Below are positions 44,018-52,669 of a DNA stretch of 64,000 nucleotides, in pieces (the first letter of the stretch is position 1; the number at the start of each line of letters is the position of its first letter). The notes beneath the pieces were generated by a model. The model had not been told where the DNA came from, did not search any database, and saw only the letters and a program-made list of their open reading frames with translations. A program made the position numbers and the translations under genes. Source of the DNA: Thalassovita mediterranea (GTDB taxonomy: Bacteria > Pseudomonadota > Alphaproteobacteria > Rhodobacterales > Rhodobacteraceae). Where the stretch lies: contig NZ_CYSF01000017.1 in assembly GCF_001458435.1 (NCBI RefSeq), positions 1 to 64,000 of the forward strand, read 5' to 3'.

Positions 44018-45049
44018 ATGCGAATAACGGCTGTCACCTGCGTGAAAAACGAAGGCCCGTTTCTGCTGGAATGGATTGCTTTCAACCGGCTGATCGGGGT
44101 CACCGATCACCTGTTTTATTCCAACGATTGCACCGATGGCACCGACACCATGTTGGATGCTCTGGCGGTGCGGGGCATTGTACAGCACCTGCCAAACCCC
44201 GCCGAAGGGCGCAATTACCAGATGGAGGCGTTGAAACACGCCGCCAAACAGGAAATCGTGACAGAGGCAGATTGGGTCTGGGTTGCAGATGTGGATGAGT
44301 TTTTGAACATTCACGTGGGCGATCACACGATCCCTGCCTTGGTCGAGGCTTGTGGCAATCCGCAAGCTATTTCTCTCAACTTTCAGTTTTTTGCCAGCGA
44401 CGGAATTGAGGCGTTCGAAGATCGCCCGGTGATCAGCCAGTTCACCCGGTCCCACAATCCTGACCTTTGGTGCGGTGATACTGCGATCGAGGTGAAATCA
44501 CTGATGCGTCATGATTTCCCGCTGCAGTATTTCGGCGCGCACCGTCCGTTTTTCCGTGAAAAACTCCCGCCGCGTAAACGGCCCAGCTGGACCGATGGAT
44601 CAGGTCGCGATGTGCAGCACAAGTTTCTGGTCGCAGCCAACCCGCGCCGCATCCGCAAATTCCCCGCCCAGGGTGCGCGCCGATTTGCAACGCTGAACCA
44701 CTACGCGCTGCGTTCTCTGGACAGCTATCTGGTGAAAAACGACCGTGGGGATGTGAACCGCGAAAACCGTGCGTTTGATGACACCTATTGGCGCGAACGC
44801 AATGACCCCGCATGGGAAGATACCAGCATCCAACGCTATCTGCCCGATCTGGAAGCCGCGCTGGAAGAATTGAAATCCGACCCTGAGATCAAGGCGCTGC
44901 ACGATCAATCCTGCGAACTGCACCGTGCCAAGCGGGATGAGCTGCTATCGCAACCTGCCTATCAGGCAATGCGCGATCAGCTGCGCGCGGCCTCGACACT
45001 GCCCCCGCAAGAAGAAGATCTGATCAAACGTCTGGACCTGCCGGTATGA
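44018..45049 (+). CDS. Family-2-like glycosyltransferase, first of three paralogues
   Basis: 343 residues of the Glyco_tranf_2_4/DUF23-like group. Conserved blocks are TCVKNEGPFLLEWIAFN at the N-terminus, YSNDCTDGTDTML, the metal-binding ADVDEFLNIHVGDHT (about residue 92) and NHYALRSLDSYLVKNDRGD (about 227). It would transfer a nucleotide-activated sugar at the cytoplasmic face; acceptor and sugar are unknown. No membrane segment. It opens an operon; its stop overlaps the sulfotransferase start (ATGA). The same blocks recur in the two later glycosyltransferases. Confidence 0.85.
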   Translation: MRITAVTCVKNEGPFLLEWIAFNRLIGVTDHLFYSNDCTDGTDTMLDALAVRGIVQHLPNPAEGRNYQMEALKHAAKQEIVTEADWVWVADVDEFLNIHVGDHTIPALVEACGNPQAISLNFQFFASDGIEAFEDRPVISQFTRSHNPDLWCGDTAIEVKSLMRHDFPLQYFGAHRPFFREKLPPRKRPSWTDGSGRDVQHKFLVAANPRRIRKFPAQGARRFATLNHYALRSLDSYLVKNDRGDVNRENRAFDDTYWRERNDPAWEDTSIQRYLPDLEAALEELKSDPEIKALHDQSCELHRAKRDELLSQPAYQAMRDQLRAASTLPPQEEDLIKRLDLPV

Positions 45050-45750
45050 GCCGGCTGCGCGTCATCAATCTGGGATTGCCGAAAACGGGCACCACCACAG
45101 TGGCGCGCGCCCTGCGACGGGCCTGTCTGCACACAGCGGATCATCGCATTCGTGCAGGCCAGACCAAGGATGATCACCTGAAAGACGAATATGTCGCCAA
45201 CCTGATCTATGAGGCCTACTACCGCACTGGCGACCCGCTGGCTTACTTGGATGAATTTGATGCCTTCAGCGAAATCAGCCTGCTGCGCGCGGGGCAATCG
45301 TTGTGGCCGCAAATGGATTTCGGCATTATCACCGCCATCCGTACCCACCACCCCGAGGCAAAGTTCTTTGCCAGCTGGCGGCCTGTGGCGGACATCTCGG
45401 ATTCAATGCTCCGCTGGTCCAATCTGGGGTCGGAACGTCTGCCGGGACATGATCAACCTGGTCTACCACAGGGATATGGCGGCGCGGATCATGAGCGCCA
45501 GCGCTGGATTAGCGCGCATTATGACCACCTAGACCAGATTTTTGCTGGCAGCGATGCCTACCTGCGCCTTGATATCCGGACGAGCGCTGCACGTGCGCAA
45601 CTGGCCGCATTGATCGGGCGCAAAGTGCCCTGGTGGGGCCACGCCAATCGCAACCGCACCAACCCCAAAGTAACACCCGCCACCGACGCTCAGGGCACGG
45701 ACGCATCCGACCCCGACAACGATGACACCAACAAGACGGAGGCCGTCTGA
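45046..45750 (+). CDS. Sulfotransferase family protein
   Basis: 234 residues. The 5'-phosphosulfate loop is clear near the N-terminus (NLGLPKTGTTTVARALRRA, about residues 7-25), and the second half includes FFASWRPVADISDSMLRWSN, a likely counterpart of the 3'-phosphate-binding segment. It would use PAPS to sulfate a hydroxyl, probably on a sugar or lipid given its partners. The last 30 residues are disordered and Asp/Thr/Asn-rich. Both ends overlap neighbouring genes (ATGA and TGATG), so it belongs firmly to this operon. Confidence 0.78.
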   Translation: MSRLRVINLGLPKTGTTTVARALRRACLHTADHRIRAGQTKDDHLKDEYVANLIYEAYYRTGDPLAYLDEFDAFSEISLLRAGQSLWPQMDFGIITAIRTHHPEAKFFASWRPVADISDSMLRWSNLGSERLPGHDQPGLPQGYGGADHERQRWISAHYDHLDQIFAGSDAYLRLDIRTSAARAQLAALIGRKVPWWGHANRNRTNPKVTPATDAQGTDASDPDNDDTNKTEAV

Positions 45751-48158
45751 TGCAGATTTACCTGCACATTGGTTTGGAACAGGTGGGCGCGGCCCGCATT
45801 CAGGACGTGATGGCGCAAAAGCGCGAACAGCTGGAAAGCAAAGGCATCCTGTTTCCGCGCGGCGCAGGTGGCAAAAACCACACCCGCCTTTATATGGCGG
45901 TGACTGATCCCGATCACGTTGACACCCTGCGCTACAACCGGGGCCAGATTGATCCCGCCAAGCAGCGCGAGCTGTTTTTGGAGGTGCAGCGCGCCATTGT
46001 GCGCGATGTGGCTGCCGTGCGCCCCGACAAGCTGATCCTGTCGGCCAGCCAGTTGGGTGAATCGCTGGCGCGCCGTTCGGAAATCGAACGCATGAAAGAG
46101 TTGCTGGCCCCACTGGAGGCAGAGGTCATCGTCGTCGCCCATATCGACGAACAGGCCCGCCTACTGGCACGCCGCTATGGCGCGCAGGTGATGGAGGGGC
46201 GCGCAACCTCTCTGTCGCGTGAAATGGATATGGCGGGCACCGCCGACTGGTGGGATGACGCCCTACTGGAGGCGCATGAGATCGTGCCCGAACATGGCGA
46301 GTTTCTGGAAATCCAGCACCCGCCGTTCTGGCTGGACTACACCCGCTTGCAAGCCGAATGGGAAGCGGTCTTTGGCAAAGGATCGGTTCGGTTCCGCCCC
46401 TATGATGAGGCATTGATTTATTCGGAAAACGTCACCGATGAAATCCGCGCCATGTTTGACATCGACCAAACCATCGGTCGCGCAAATGCCGCGCCGGCGC
46501 CACAGCAGCCCGCCGCCGCATGGCTGACGCGCGGACGGATGATGAACGAATTGTTCCTGCATCTGCTGAAGAAATCGAACAAGCTGATCAACCGCCAGAT
46601 GTGGCGCAAGTTCATGGCAGAGGTTGAGGTCGACGGCCCGCCGCTGGCTGCAGGCAGCCTGTCGACCATTTCGGATGGCTTCACGGCAGCCAACAAGGCG
46701 CTGATCAAGGCGCACCCCGCGCTGACCAAGGACAGTCTGAAACCCGACGCCCCCCTGCCTGACTGGGAAGAGGCTGACCCGACACGCGGGTTCCGTGCCA
46801 CGCAGTATCTGTTGTCTTTCCTGCACCGGATCAACAAATTCACCCGTGAAGAGCGCGACGCAAAACAGGCGGAGCTGGACAAACTGCACGCCGCTGCGTC
46901 GTCAGCCCCCGCACCCGCACCCGCACCCGAAAAGGCAGCGCCGAAAGCTGACAAACCAAAAGCCAAGGACGGCCTGTCCGACGCCGCGCGCGCAATCATG
47001 CCGCCGCTGGCGGTGCAGAATTTTGAGAAGCTGCAAACCTCATCCTTCAAACCGCACAACGACATCGGTTTGGTCGAGGAAACCAAGCTGGGCAAGCCCT
47101 ACAAGGCGATCAAACCGCGCAAGCTGAAAAAGGGCTCTACCGGCAACATCATCGTTGGCTGCATGAAAAACGAGGCCCCCTATATCGTCGAATGGGTCGC
47201 CTATCACCGTGCAATGGGGGTGGATAACTTCCTCATCTACACCAACGATTGTTCCGACGGCACCAGCGAGATTTTGGACCGCCTACAAGAGATGGGCGTG
47301 CTGCAGCATCGCAATAACGACGACTGGAAAGGCAATTCGCCCCAGCAATACGCCCTTAATCAGGCGCAAAAGGAACCAGTGCTGCAAAACGCCGATTGGA
47401 TCGCGCATATTGATGTGGACGAATTTATCAACGTGCGCTGCGGCAATGGCACGCTTCAGGACTTCTTCAAGGAGGTGCCGGATGCCACCAATGTCGCGAT
47501 GACATGGCGGCTGTTTGGCCACAACGATGTGCGCGCGTTGAACGATCAGTTTGTCATCGGTCAGTTCGACAAAGCCGCCCCCAAGTTTTGCCCGAAACCC
47601 CACACCGTTTGGGGATTCAAGACGATGTTCAAGAACATCGGCGCCTATGAGAAAATCTCTTGCCACCGTCCGAACAAATTGGATGACGGGTTCAAAACGA
47701 AGGTCAAATGGGTCAACGGATCGGGCAAGGATATGACCCGTGAGGCGGCTGAAAAGGGCTGGCGCAGCTCCAAGAAATCCATCGGGTATGATCTGATCCA
47801 GCTGAACCACTACGCCCTGCGCAGCGCCGAAAGCTATCTGGTCAAACGCCAGCGGGGCCGCGCCCTGCATGTGGATCGCTCGATCGGGCTCAATTACTGG
47901 ATCCGCATGGACTGGTCCGATTTCACCGATGTCACCATCCAACGCAACCTGCCGCGTTTGCAGGAAGAATATGACCGGCTGATGCAGGATGACACCCTGC
48001 GCGAATGGCACAAAAAGGGCTATGCTTGGCACCAGGCTAAAGCGGCAGAGCTGCATGGCATGGATGAGTTCGAAGACCTCTACCAGCAGGCGATCAAGCT
48101 AAAACTCAGCGAGGTCGAGCGCGTGGCCTATGCGCTGGCCCTTGATATGGAGAGCTAG
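45750..48158 (+). CDS. Fusion: degenerate sulfotransferase-like domain plus family-2 glycosyltransferase
   Basis: 802 residues. Residues 1-about 240 resemble bacterial sulfotransferases (IQDVMAQKREQLESKGILFPRGAGGKNHT), but the P-loop position reads HIGLEQVGAARIQ where active enzymes have a KTGTT-type loop, so PAPS binding is probably lost. A long middle segment (about 260-460) includes the disordered Ala/Pro/Lys linker APAPAPAPEKAAPKADKPKA. Residues about 465-790 are a glycosyltransferase: GCMKNEAPYIVEWVAYH, IYTNDCSDGTSEIL, HIDVDEFINVRCGNGT, NHYALRSAESYLVKRQRGR. The two parts are in one frame with no sign of error. Confidence 0.85.
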   Translation: MQIYLHIGLEQVGAARIQDVMAQKREQLESKGILFPRGAGGKNHTRLYMAVTDPDHVDTLRYNRGQIDPAKQRELFLEVQRAIVRDVAAVRPDKLILSASQLGESLARRSEIERMKELLAPLEAEVIVVAHIDEQARLLARRYGAQVMEGRATSLSREMDMAGTADWWDDALLEAHEIVPEHGEFLEIQHPPFWLDYTRLQAEWEAVFGKGSVRFRPYDEALIYSENVTDEIRAMFDIDQTIGRANAAPAPQQPAAAWLTRGRMMNELFLHLLKKSNKLINRQMWRKFMAEVEVDGPPLAAGSLSTISDGFTAANKALIKAHPALTKDSLKPDAPLPDWEEADPTRGFRATQYLLSFLHRINKFTREERDAKQAELDKLHAAASSAPAPAPAPEKAAPKADKPKAKDGLSDAARAIMPPLAVQNFEKLQTSSFKPHNDIGLVEETKLGKPYKAIKPRKLKKGSTGNIIVGCMKNEAPYIVEWVAYHRAMGVDNFLIYTNDCSDGTSEILDRLQEMGVLQHRNNDDWKGNSPQQYALNQAQKEPVLQNADWIAHIDVDEFINVRCGNGTLQDFFKEVPDATNVAMTWRLFGHNDVRALNDQFVIGQFDKAAPKFCPKPHTVWGFKTMFKNIGAYEKISCHRPNKLDDGFKTKVKWVNGSGKDMTREAAEKGWRSSKKSIGYDLIQLNHYALRSAESYLVKRQRGRALHVDRSIGLNYWIRMDWSDFTDVTIQRNLPRLQEEYDRLMQDDTLREWHKKGYAWHQAKAAELHGMDEFEDLYQQAIKLKLSEVERVAYALALDMES

Positions 48159-48161
48159 GCG

Positions 48162-49205
48162 GTGCGCGCGCTGGCGGTTCTGACCGTACGCAACGAAGGT
48201 GCCTTTCTACTGGAGTGGTTGGCCCATCACCGGATGGTCGGCTTCACTGATTTTCTCGTATTCTCCAACGACTGTCAGGATGGCACCGACCTGATGTTGG
48301 ACCGTTTGCAGGACATGGGACAGCTGACCCATGTGCGCAATGATGGCCCCTATGGCAAAGGCGGCATTCAGTTTACTGCTTACAAGCTGGCGGAAAAACA
48401 TCCCCTGATGCAGACCGCAGACTGGGTGATGACCTTGGACGTTGATGAATTTGTGAACATCCATGTGGGTGATCACACCCTGTCTGCGCTGCTGGACGCC
48501 CTGCCCGATGCCACCGCGATCCCGCTGACATGGCGGCTGTTTGGCAACGCGGGGCAAGCACGGTTTGTGGATGCCCCTGTCACACAGACGTTTTTCCGCG
48601 CCGCCCCCGTGGTGATGTATTGGCCATGGCGCGCGTCGATGTTCAAAACCCTTTATCGCAATGACGGCAGCTACGGCAAACTAGGCGTCCACCGCCCCCG
48701 CCAACCTGATCCCGACCGGCTGCAAGACCAACGTTGGTTTGATGGCGAGGGGCGCGAGTTGCCGCCGAAATTTGCCCGCAGCCAGATCTTTTCCCCCTTC
48801 GGGCGGTCGAACTACGCGTTGGCGCAGCTAAACCACTACCCGCTGGGCGCGATGGAAAGCTATGTGCTGAAATCCGACCGCGGCCGCGCGGTGCATGACG
48901 GCGATCAATTGGGCATGGATTATTGGGTTGAACGCAACTTCAACACCAGCGAGGATCGCAGCATAACTGCGCTTGCCCCGCAGATGCAGGCCGCCCTTGG
49001 CGCACTTAGGGCGGATGCCGATCTGGCCCGTCTGCACGATCAGGCAGTTGCATGGCGTCATGCGCGCTTTGATGCGCTGATGGACGAAGAACCCTATCGC
49101 GCACTTTTTGCCAGATTGGTGATGACACCACCCAGCCAACCTGTCAGCGAACAGGCCGCGCGGTTTCTGTTGCATCACGCCAACAAAGCCCGCAAAGCCA
49201 AATAA
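48162..49205 (+). CDS. Family-2-like glycosyltransferase, third paralogue
   Basis: 347 residues starting with GTG 48162, 3 bases after the preceding stop. It has the same blocks as its upstream relatives: LTVRNEGAFLLEWLAHH, FSNDCQDGTDLML, TLDVDEFVNIHVGDHT and NHYPLGAMESYVLKSDRGR. It is closest in layout to the first paralogue. Together the three may add successive sugars to one glycan. After it there are 158 bases without a gene before the next CDS. Confidence 0.85.
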   Translation: MRALAVLTVRNEGAFLLEWLAHHRMVGFTDFLVFSNDCQDGTDLMLDRLQDMGQLTHVRNDGPYGKGGIQFTAYKLAEKHPLMQTADWVMTLDVDEFVNIHVGDHTLSALLDALPDATAIPLTWRLFGNAGQARFVDAPVTQTFFRAAPVVMYWPWRASMFKTLYRNDGSYGKLGVHRPRQPDPDRLQDQRWFDGEGRELPPKFARSQIFSPFGRSNYALAQLNHYPLGAMESYVLKSDRGRAVHDGDQLGMDYWVERNFNTSEDRSITALAPQMQAALGALRADADLARLHDQAVAWRHARFDALMDEEPYRALFARLVMTPPSQPVSEQAARFLLHHANKARKAK

Positions 49206-49363
49206 TCTGCCTTATTGCCGCCCCATTGTGCGGCAAAAGCCCCGCTATTCCCGCCAATTCTCCGCATTTTTGCCCCAAATCAGCGGCACATTTCACCCAA
49301 AGCCCCAAGGTCCGGCCTGCATAAGTCAGGTCCAAAAGGGCCAGGTTGTTGAGGAATTGAGTG

Positions 49364-50368
49364 ATGTTGGACGCCCCGAACCCGCTAGATACCCCGCTAA
49401 ACGGTCTGAAAAAGGCTGAATGGCTGGAACGCTACCGCGAAGTGACCGAAGAAACCGGTTTCTTTCAGCCGCTAGGCAAACGCCATGTGGCTGGGTTTGT
49501 GGACGAAAAACCCATTCTGCTGGTCACCTTTGAAACGCTGGCAGGCATTCAATCCCTCTCGGAAGAAGCACAGCCGCTTGGGTGGGACTTTGCCCGTGCC
49601 CTGGGCTGGTCACACCTGTCTGTTGTCAGTGATGGCGACACCTGGTTCCGTGCGCCTGAAATTTACGGCTTCTTTGACCGTCTGATCGATGATGGTTTCT
49701 TTGAGGAATTCGATCGTGTCGTATTTTACGGCGCTGGCCCCTGTGGCTATGCCGCCGCCGCCTACTCAGTTGCCGCGCCCGGCGCACATGTTCTGGCAGT
49801 GCAACCGCAGGCCACGCTGGACCCGCGCGTCACCGAATGGGACCCACGTTTCATCGAAATGCGCCGCACCTCCTTTACCGATCGTTTCGGCTATGCGCCC
49901 GATATGATGGATGCCGCACAGCAGGGCTATATCGTTTACGATCCCCGCGAAGAATTTGACGCCATGCACGCCGCACTCTTTACCCGCCGCAATGTGACAA
50001 AACTGCGGATGCCAAACATGGGCAGCGTGCTGCAATCGGACCTGATGTCGATGGAGGTTCTCTTTCCAATGATCGAAGCAATTGGCGAGGGGCGTTTTGA
50101 TGAGATGGAATTTGCGCGCCTGCTGCGGGCGCGTCGCGATTACCCGCGCTATCTGCGTGGCCTGATTGCACGTATGGACAGCGCCGAACGTCCGTGGATG
50201 ACAGCGCTGATCTGTCAAAACGTGGTCAAACGCATGCACGCCCCACGTATCCAGCGCCGCTTGAACGCCCTGGAGAGTGCGGCGCGCGCCGGCAAGATCC
50301 GTATTCCCGGCGTCGAGGTTGCGCCTGAAACCGCGCCAACAACAGCCCCTGCAAAAGACGCAGAATGA
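49364..50368 (+). CDS. Alpha/beta-hydrolase-like protein of unknown function
   Basis: 334 residues from ATG 49364 (GAGG at 49351; GTG 49361 also in frame). The central part FDRVVFYGAGPCGYAAAAYSVAAPGAHVLAVQPQATLD resembles the nucleophile elbow and following strand of alpha/beta hydrolases (usually FYGSSMGGYAAL), but the Ser position is Gly and the motif contains Cys. No late catalytic His is obvious. Relatives are often labelled phosphoadenosine phosphosulfate reductase, for which I see no motif. The C-terminus is Pro/Thr/Ala-rich. It lies just after the glycosyltransferase operon and may act on its product. Confidence 0.6.
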   Translation: MLDAPNPLDTPLNGLKKAEWLERYREVTEETGFFQPLGKRHVAGFVDEKPILLVTFETLAGIQSLSEEAQPLGWDFARALGWSHLSVVSDGDTWFRAPEIYGFFDRLIDDGFFEEFDRVVFYGAGPCGYAAAAYSVAAPGAHVLAVQPQATLDPRVTEWDPRFIEMRRTSFTDRFGYAPDMMDAAQQGYIVYDPREEFDAMHAALFTRRNVTKLRMPNMGSVLQSDLMSMEVLFPMIEAIGEGRFDEMEFARLLRARRDYPRYLRGLIARMDSAERPWMTALICQNVVKRMHAPRIQRRLNALESAARAGKIRIPGVEVAPETAPTTAPAKDAE

Positions 50369-50382
50369 ATGCCCTGCCCCTA

Positions 50383-50410
50383 GCGTTTACACCTCTCTTT
50401 GTGTAAGCGC
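50383..50410 (+). promoter_or_regulatory. Hairpin immediately before the pyrC start
   Basis: GCGTTTACAC (50383-50392) pairs with GTGTAAGCGC (50401-50410) through ten pairs, one of them G-U, around an 8-base pyrimidine loop. It ends at the G-run that serves as the pyrC ribosome site (50411-50415). It could govern translation initiation or end the previous transcript. Confidence 0.55.
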
Positions 50411-50416
50411 GGGGGC

Positions 50417-51457
50417 ATGAGCACCACGATCACCATCCCCCGCCCCGATGACTGGCACCTGCATCTGCGCGATGGCGCGATGCTGGCCGCCGTCCTGCCC
50501 GAAACCGCCCGCGATTTTGGCCGTGCGATCATCATGCCCAATCTGGTGCCGCCGGTTGTGACCGGTGCGCAGGCTGGCGCCTACCGCGACCGCATTCTGG
50601 CGGCCCTGCCCGAAGGCATGGCGTTTGAACCGCTGATGACCCTCTACCTGACAGAGGATACAGATCCCGCAGACGTCGCCGCCGCCCATGCCAGCGGTCT
50701 GGTCAAAGCGGTGAAGCTGTATCCCGCAGGCGCCACCACCAACTCTGCATCCGGTGTGACCAACTTCGACAAGGTCCGCCCCGTGCTGGAAAAGATGGCC
50801 GAGATTGGCCTGCCCCTGTGCACTCATGGTGAGGTGACGGACAACCACATCGACATCTTTGATCGCGAAGCGGTGTTCATTGACCGCGTGCTGGACCCAA
50901 TCCGCCGCAGCACGCCGGGCCTGCGGGTGGTGATGGAACATATCACCACCGCCAATGCAGCTGAGTATGTGCGCAGTCAGGACAGCGATCTGGGCGCCAC
51001 GATCACCACGCACCACCTGATCATCAACCGCAACCACATTCTGGCCGGTGGGATCAAGCCGCACTACTACTGCTTGCCCGTGGCCAAACGCGAAGAACAC
51101 CGTCTGGCGCTACGCGCCGCCGCCACCTCGGGCGATGCGCGTTTCTTCCTCGGCACCGACTCCGCGCCGCACACGGATGAAAACAAGCTGCAACCCTGCG
51201 GCTGCGCTGGCTGTTTCACCGCCACAAACACCATGCCGCTTCTGGCACATGTATTTGAGGAAGAGGGCAAGCTGGACAACCTCGCCAAATTCGCCAGTGA
51301 AAACGGCCCCGCCTTCTACCGCCTGCCGGTGAACGCAGGTTCGCTGACACTGGTAAAGAACGACGCTGCAACCACGTTCCCCAGCCACATCGTCAGCGAA
51401 GACGGCCCCGTCACCGTCTTCGACCCCGGTTTCCCGGTGCATTGGAAAGTGGCGTAA
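50417..51457 (+). CDS. pyrC: Dihydroorotase PyrC (class II)
   Basis: 346 residues, the size of E. coli PyrC. Start ATG 50417 after GGGGG. The N-terminus [16 protein letters not shown] carries the HxH zinc ligands; [15 protein letters not shown] carries the carboxylated Lys; CTHGEVTD and VMEHITTA provide further His ligands; [12 protein letters not shown] holds the catalytic Asp. It cyclises carbamoyl-aspartate to dihydroorotate in pyrimidine synthesis. pyrE follows downstream after a terminator. Confidence 0.97.
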   Translation: MSTTITIPRPDDWHLHLRDGAMLAAVLPETARDFGRAIIMPNLVPPVVTGAQAGAYRDRILAALPEGMAFEPLMTLYLTEDTDPADVAAAHASGLVKAVKLYPAGATTNSASGVTNFDKVRPVLEKMAEIGLPLCTHGEVTDNHIDIFDREAVFIDRVLDPIRRSTPGLRVVMEHITTANAAEYVRSQDSDLGATITTHHLIINRNHILAGGIKPHYYCLPVAKREEHRLALRAAATSGDARFFLGTDSAPHTDENKLQPCGCAGCFTATNTMPLLAHVFEEEGKLDNLAKFASENGPAFYRLPVNAGSLTLVKNDAATTFPSHIVSEDGPVTVFDPGFPVHWKVA

Positions 51458-51475
51458 GTCGTCATTTGAACGAAA

Positions 51476-51514
51476 GGGCTGCGCCTGTCTGGGTAGGCGC
51501 AGCCCGCATTTTTT
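51476..51514 (+). terminator. Intrinsic terminator of pyrC
   Basis: GGGCTGCGCCT (51476-51486) pairs perfectly with AGGCGCAGCCC (51495-51505), followed by GCATTTTTT. The next 235 bases before pyrE hold only imperfect inverted repeats (around 51560-51620) and no supported gene. Confidence 0.92.
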
Positions 51515-51748
51515 GGCATGATCTTGCAACCGAGCGCCGTTCCGAGGGGAGGCGCAATCGCGCCGCCCGTTTTGCCGGAGGCAAACCTTTGGTTTGACGG
51601 GGGCGCAACGGCGCGGCCCAACAGTGCCTGTTGGGCGGGACTAAAATCAGAAGCCTATCGTAGCCTGCGCGCAACCCCTCTCGACATCGCGGCCCTAGAT
51701 CGGCTATCAGCGCGCAAGCTGCTGATCGTATCCAAAAGGTTCTGCCCA

Positions 51749-52429
51749 ATGATCCCCACCGCCTACCCGTCGAAAGAAGAAATCGCCCGCCTCTCTGCCC
51801 GTATGCTGCTGGAAATCGGTGCGGTGAATTTCAACGCGCGTGAACCCTATACGCTGGCCTCTGGCCTGCCCTCGCCCAGCTATGTGGATTGCCGCAAACT
51901 GATCTCTTTCCCGCGCATCCGCACCACGCTGATGGACTTCCTGACCGTGACCGTCATGCGCAACGCGGGGTTTGAGGCGTTTGACAACGTCGCAGGTGGT
52001 GAAACCGCAGGTATTCCGTTTGGCGCGCTGGTTGCCGAACGCATGGCGCTGCCGATGACCTATGTGCGCAAGAAACCCAAAGGCTACGGTCGCAACGCCC
52101 GCATCGAAGGTGTGATGAGCGAAGGTCAGCGCGTTCTGCTGGTTGAGGATATGACCACCGACGGCGGTTCCAAACTGTCCTTCGTCGATGCGATCCGTGA
52201 CACGGGGGCCGACTGTGGCCACACCGCAGTGATCTTCTACTACGACATCTTCCCAGAAACCACGAAACGTCTGGGCGATCACGGCGTGGAACTGCACTAC
52301 CTCTGCACCTGGTGGGATGTTCTGGCCGAAGCCAAAGCGCAGAAAGCCTTTGATGAGGAAACCTTGAGCGAGGTCGAGGCCTTCCTCAACGATCCCCGCG
52401 CCTGGCAGGAAGCGAACAAGAAAGACTAA
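51749..52429 (+). CDS. pyrE: Orotate phosphoribosyltransferase PyrE
   Basis: 226 residues from ATG 51749 (AAAAGG about 10 bases upstream). The frame stays open to 51518 but that part is repeat-like and unlike PyrE. Family segments are [64 protein letters not shown] and the PRPP motif [14 protein letters not shown]. It joins orotate to PRPP giving OMP. The length matches the alphaproteobacterial form. Confidence 0.95.
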   Translation: MIPTAYPSKEEIARLSARMLLEIGAVNFNAREPYTLASGLPSPSYVDCRKLISFPRIRTTLMDFLTVTVMRNAGFEAFDNVAGGETAGIPFGALVAERMALPMTYVRKKPKGYGRNARIEGVMSEGQRVLLVEDMTTDGGSKLSFVDAIRDTGADCGHTAVIFYYDIFPETTKRLGDHGVELHYLCTWWDVLAEAKAQKAFDEETLSEVEAFLNDPRAWQEANKKD

Positions 52430-52450
52430 GTCTTTCGCCGCAATCATCAG

Positions 52451-52493
52451 CAAAGGCACGCCGATCCGCATAGGATCATCAGGCGTGCCTTTG
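52451..52493 (+). terminator. Hairpin terminator after pyrE
   Basis: CAAAGGCACGCC (52451-52462) pairs with GGCGTGCCTTTG (52482-52493), with an inner perfect GATCC/GGATC stem. No long T-run follows, but the stem is very stable. The remaining gap to dnaB (52494-52669) should hold the dnaB promoter; I see no other feature. Confidence 0.75.
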
Positions 52494-52669
52494 TCACCTC
52501 TGGGACCATCCAGAACCCAGATATTGACACAGACAGCGACCACACGACAAAATGCGGTAGGAAAACGGGTTATCCCCAGCCTATTCACAGGCTAACCCCC
52601 AGAAATATACCATTTGCCGCCCCTTGGTCCCATAGCGTAGAACCTCGCCCTAGCGGGGGACATCATTCC

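Noticed and set aside
51518-51748. An N-terminal extension of PyrE of about 77 residues
   Set aside because: The stretch is repeat-like intergenic DNA after the pyrC terminator; PyrE of this group begins at the ATG used.
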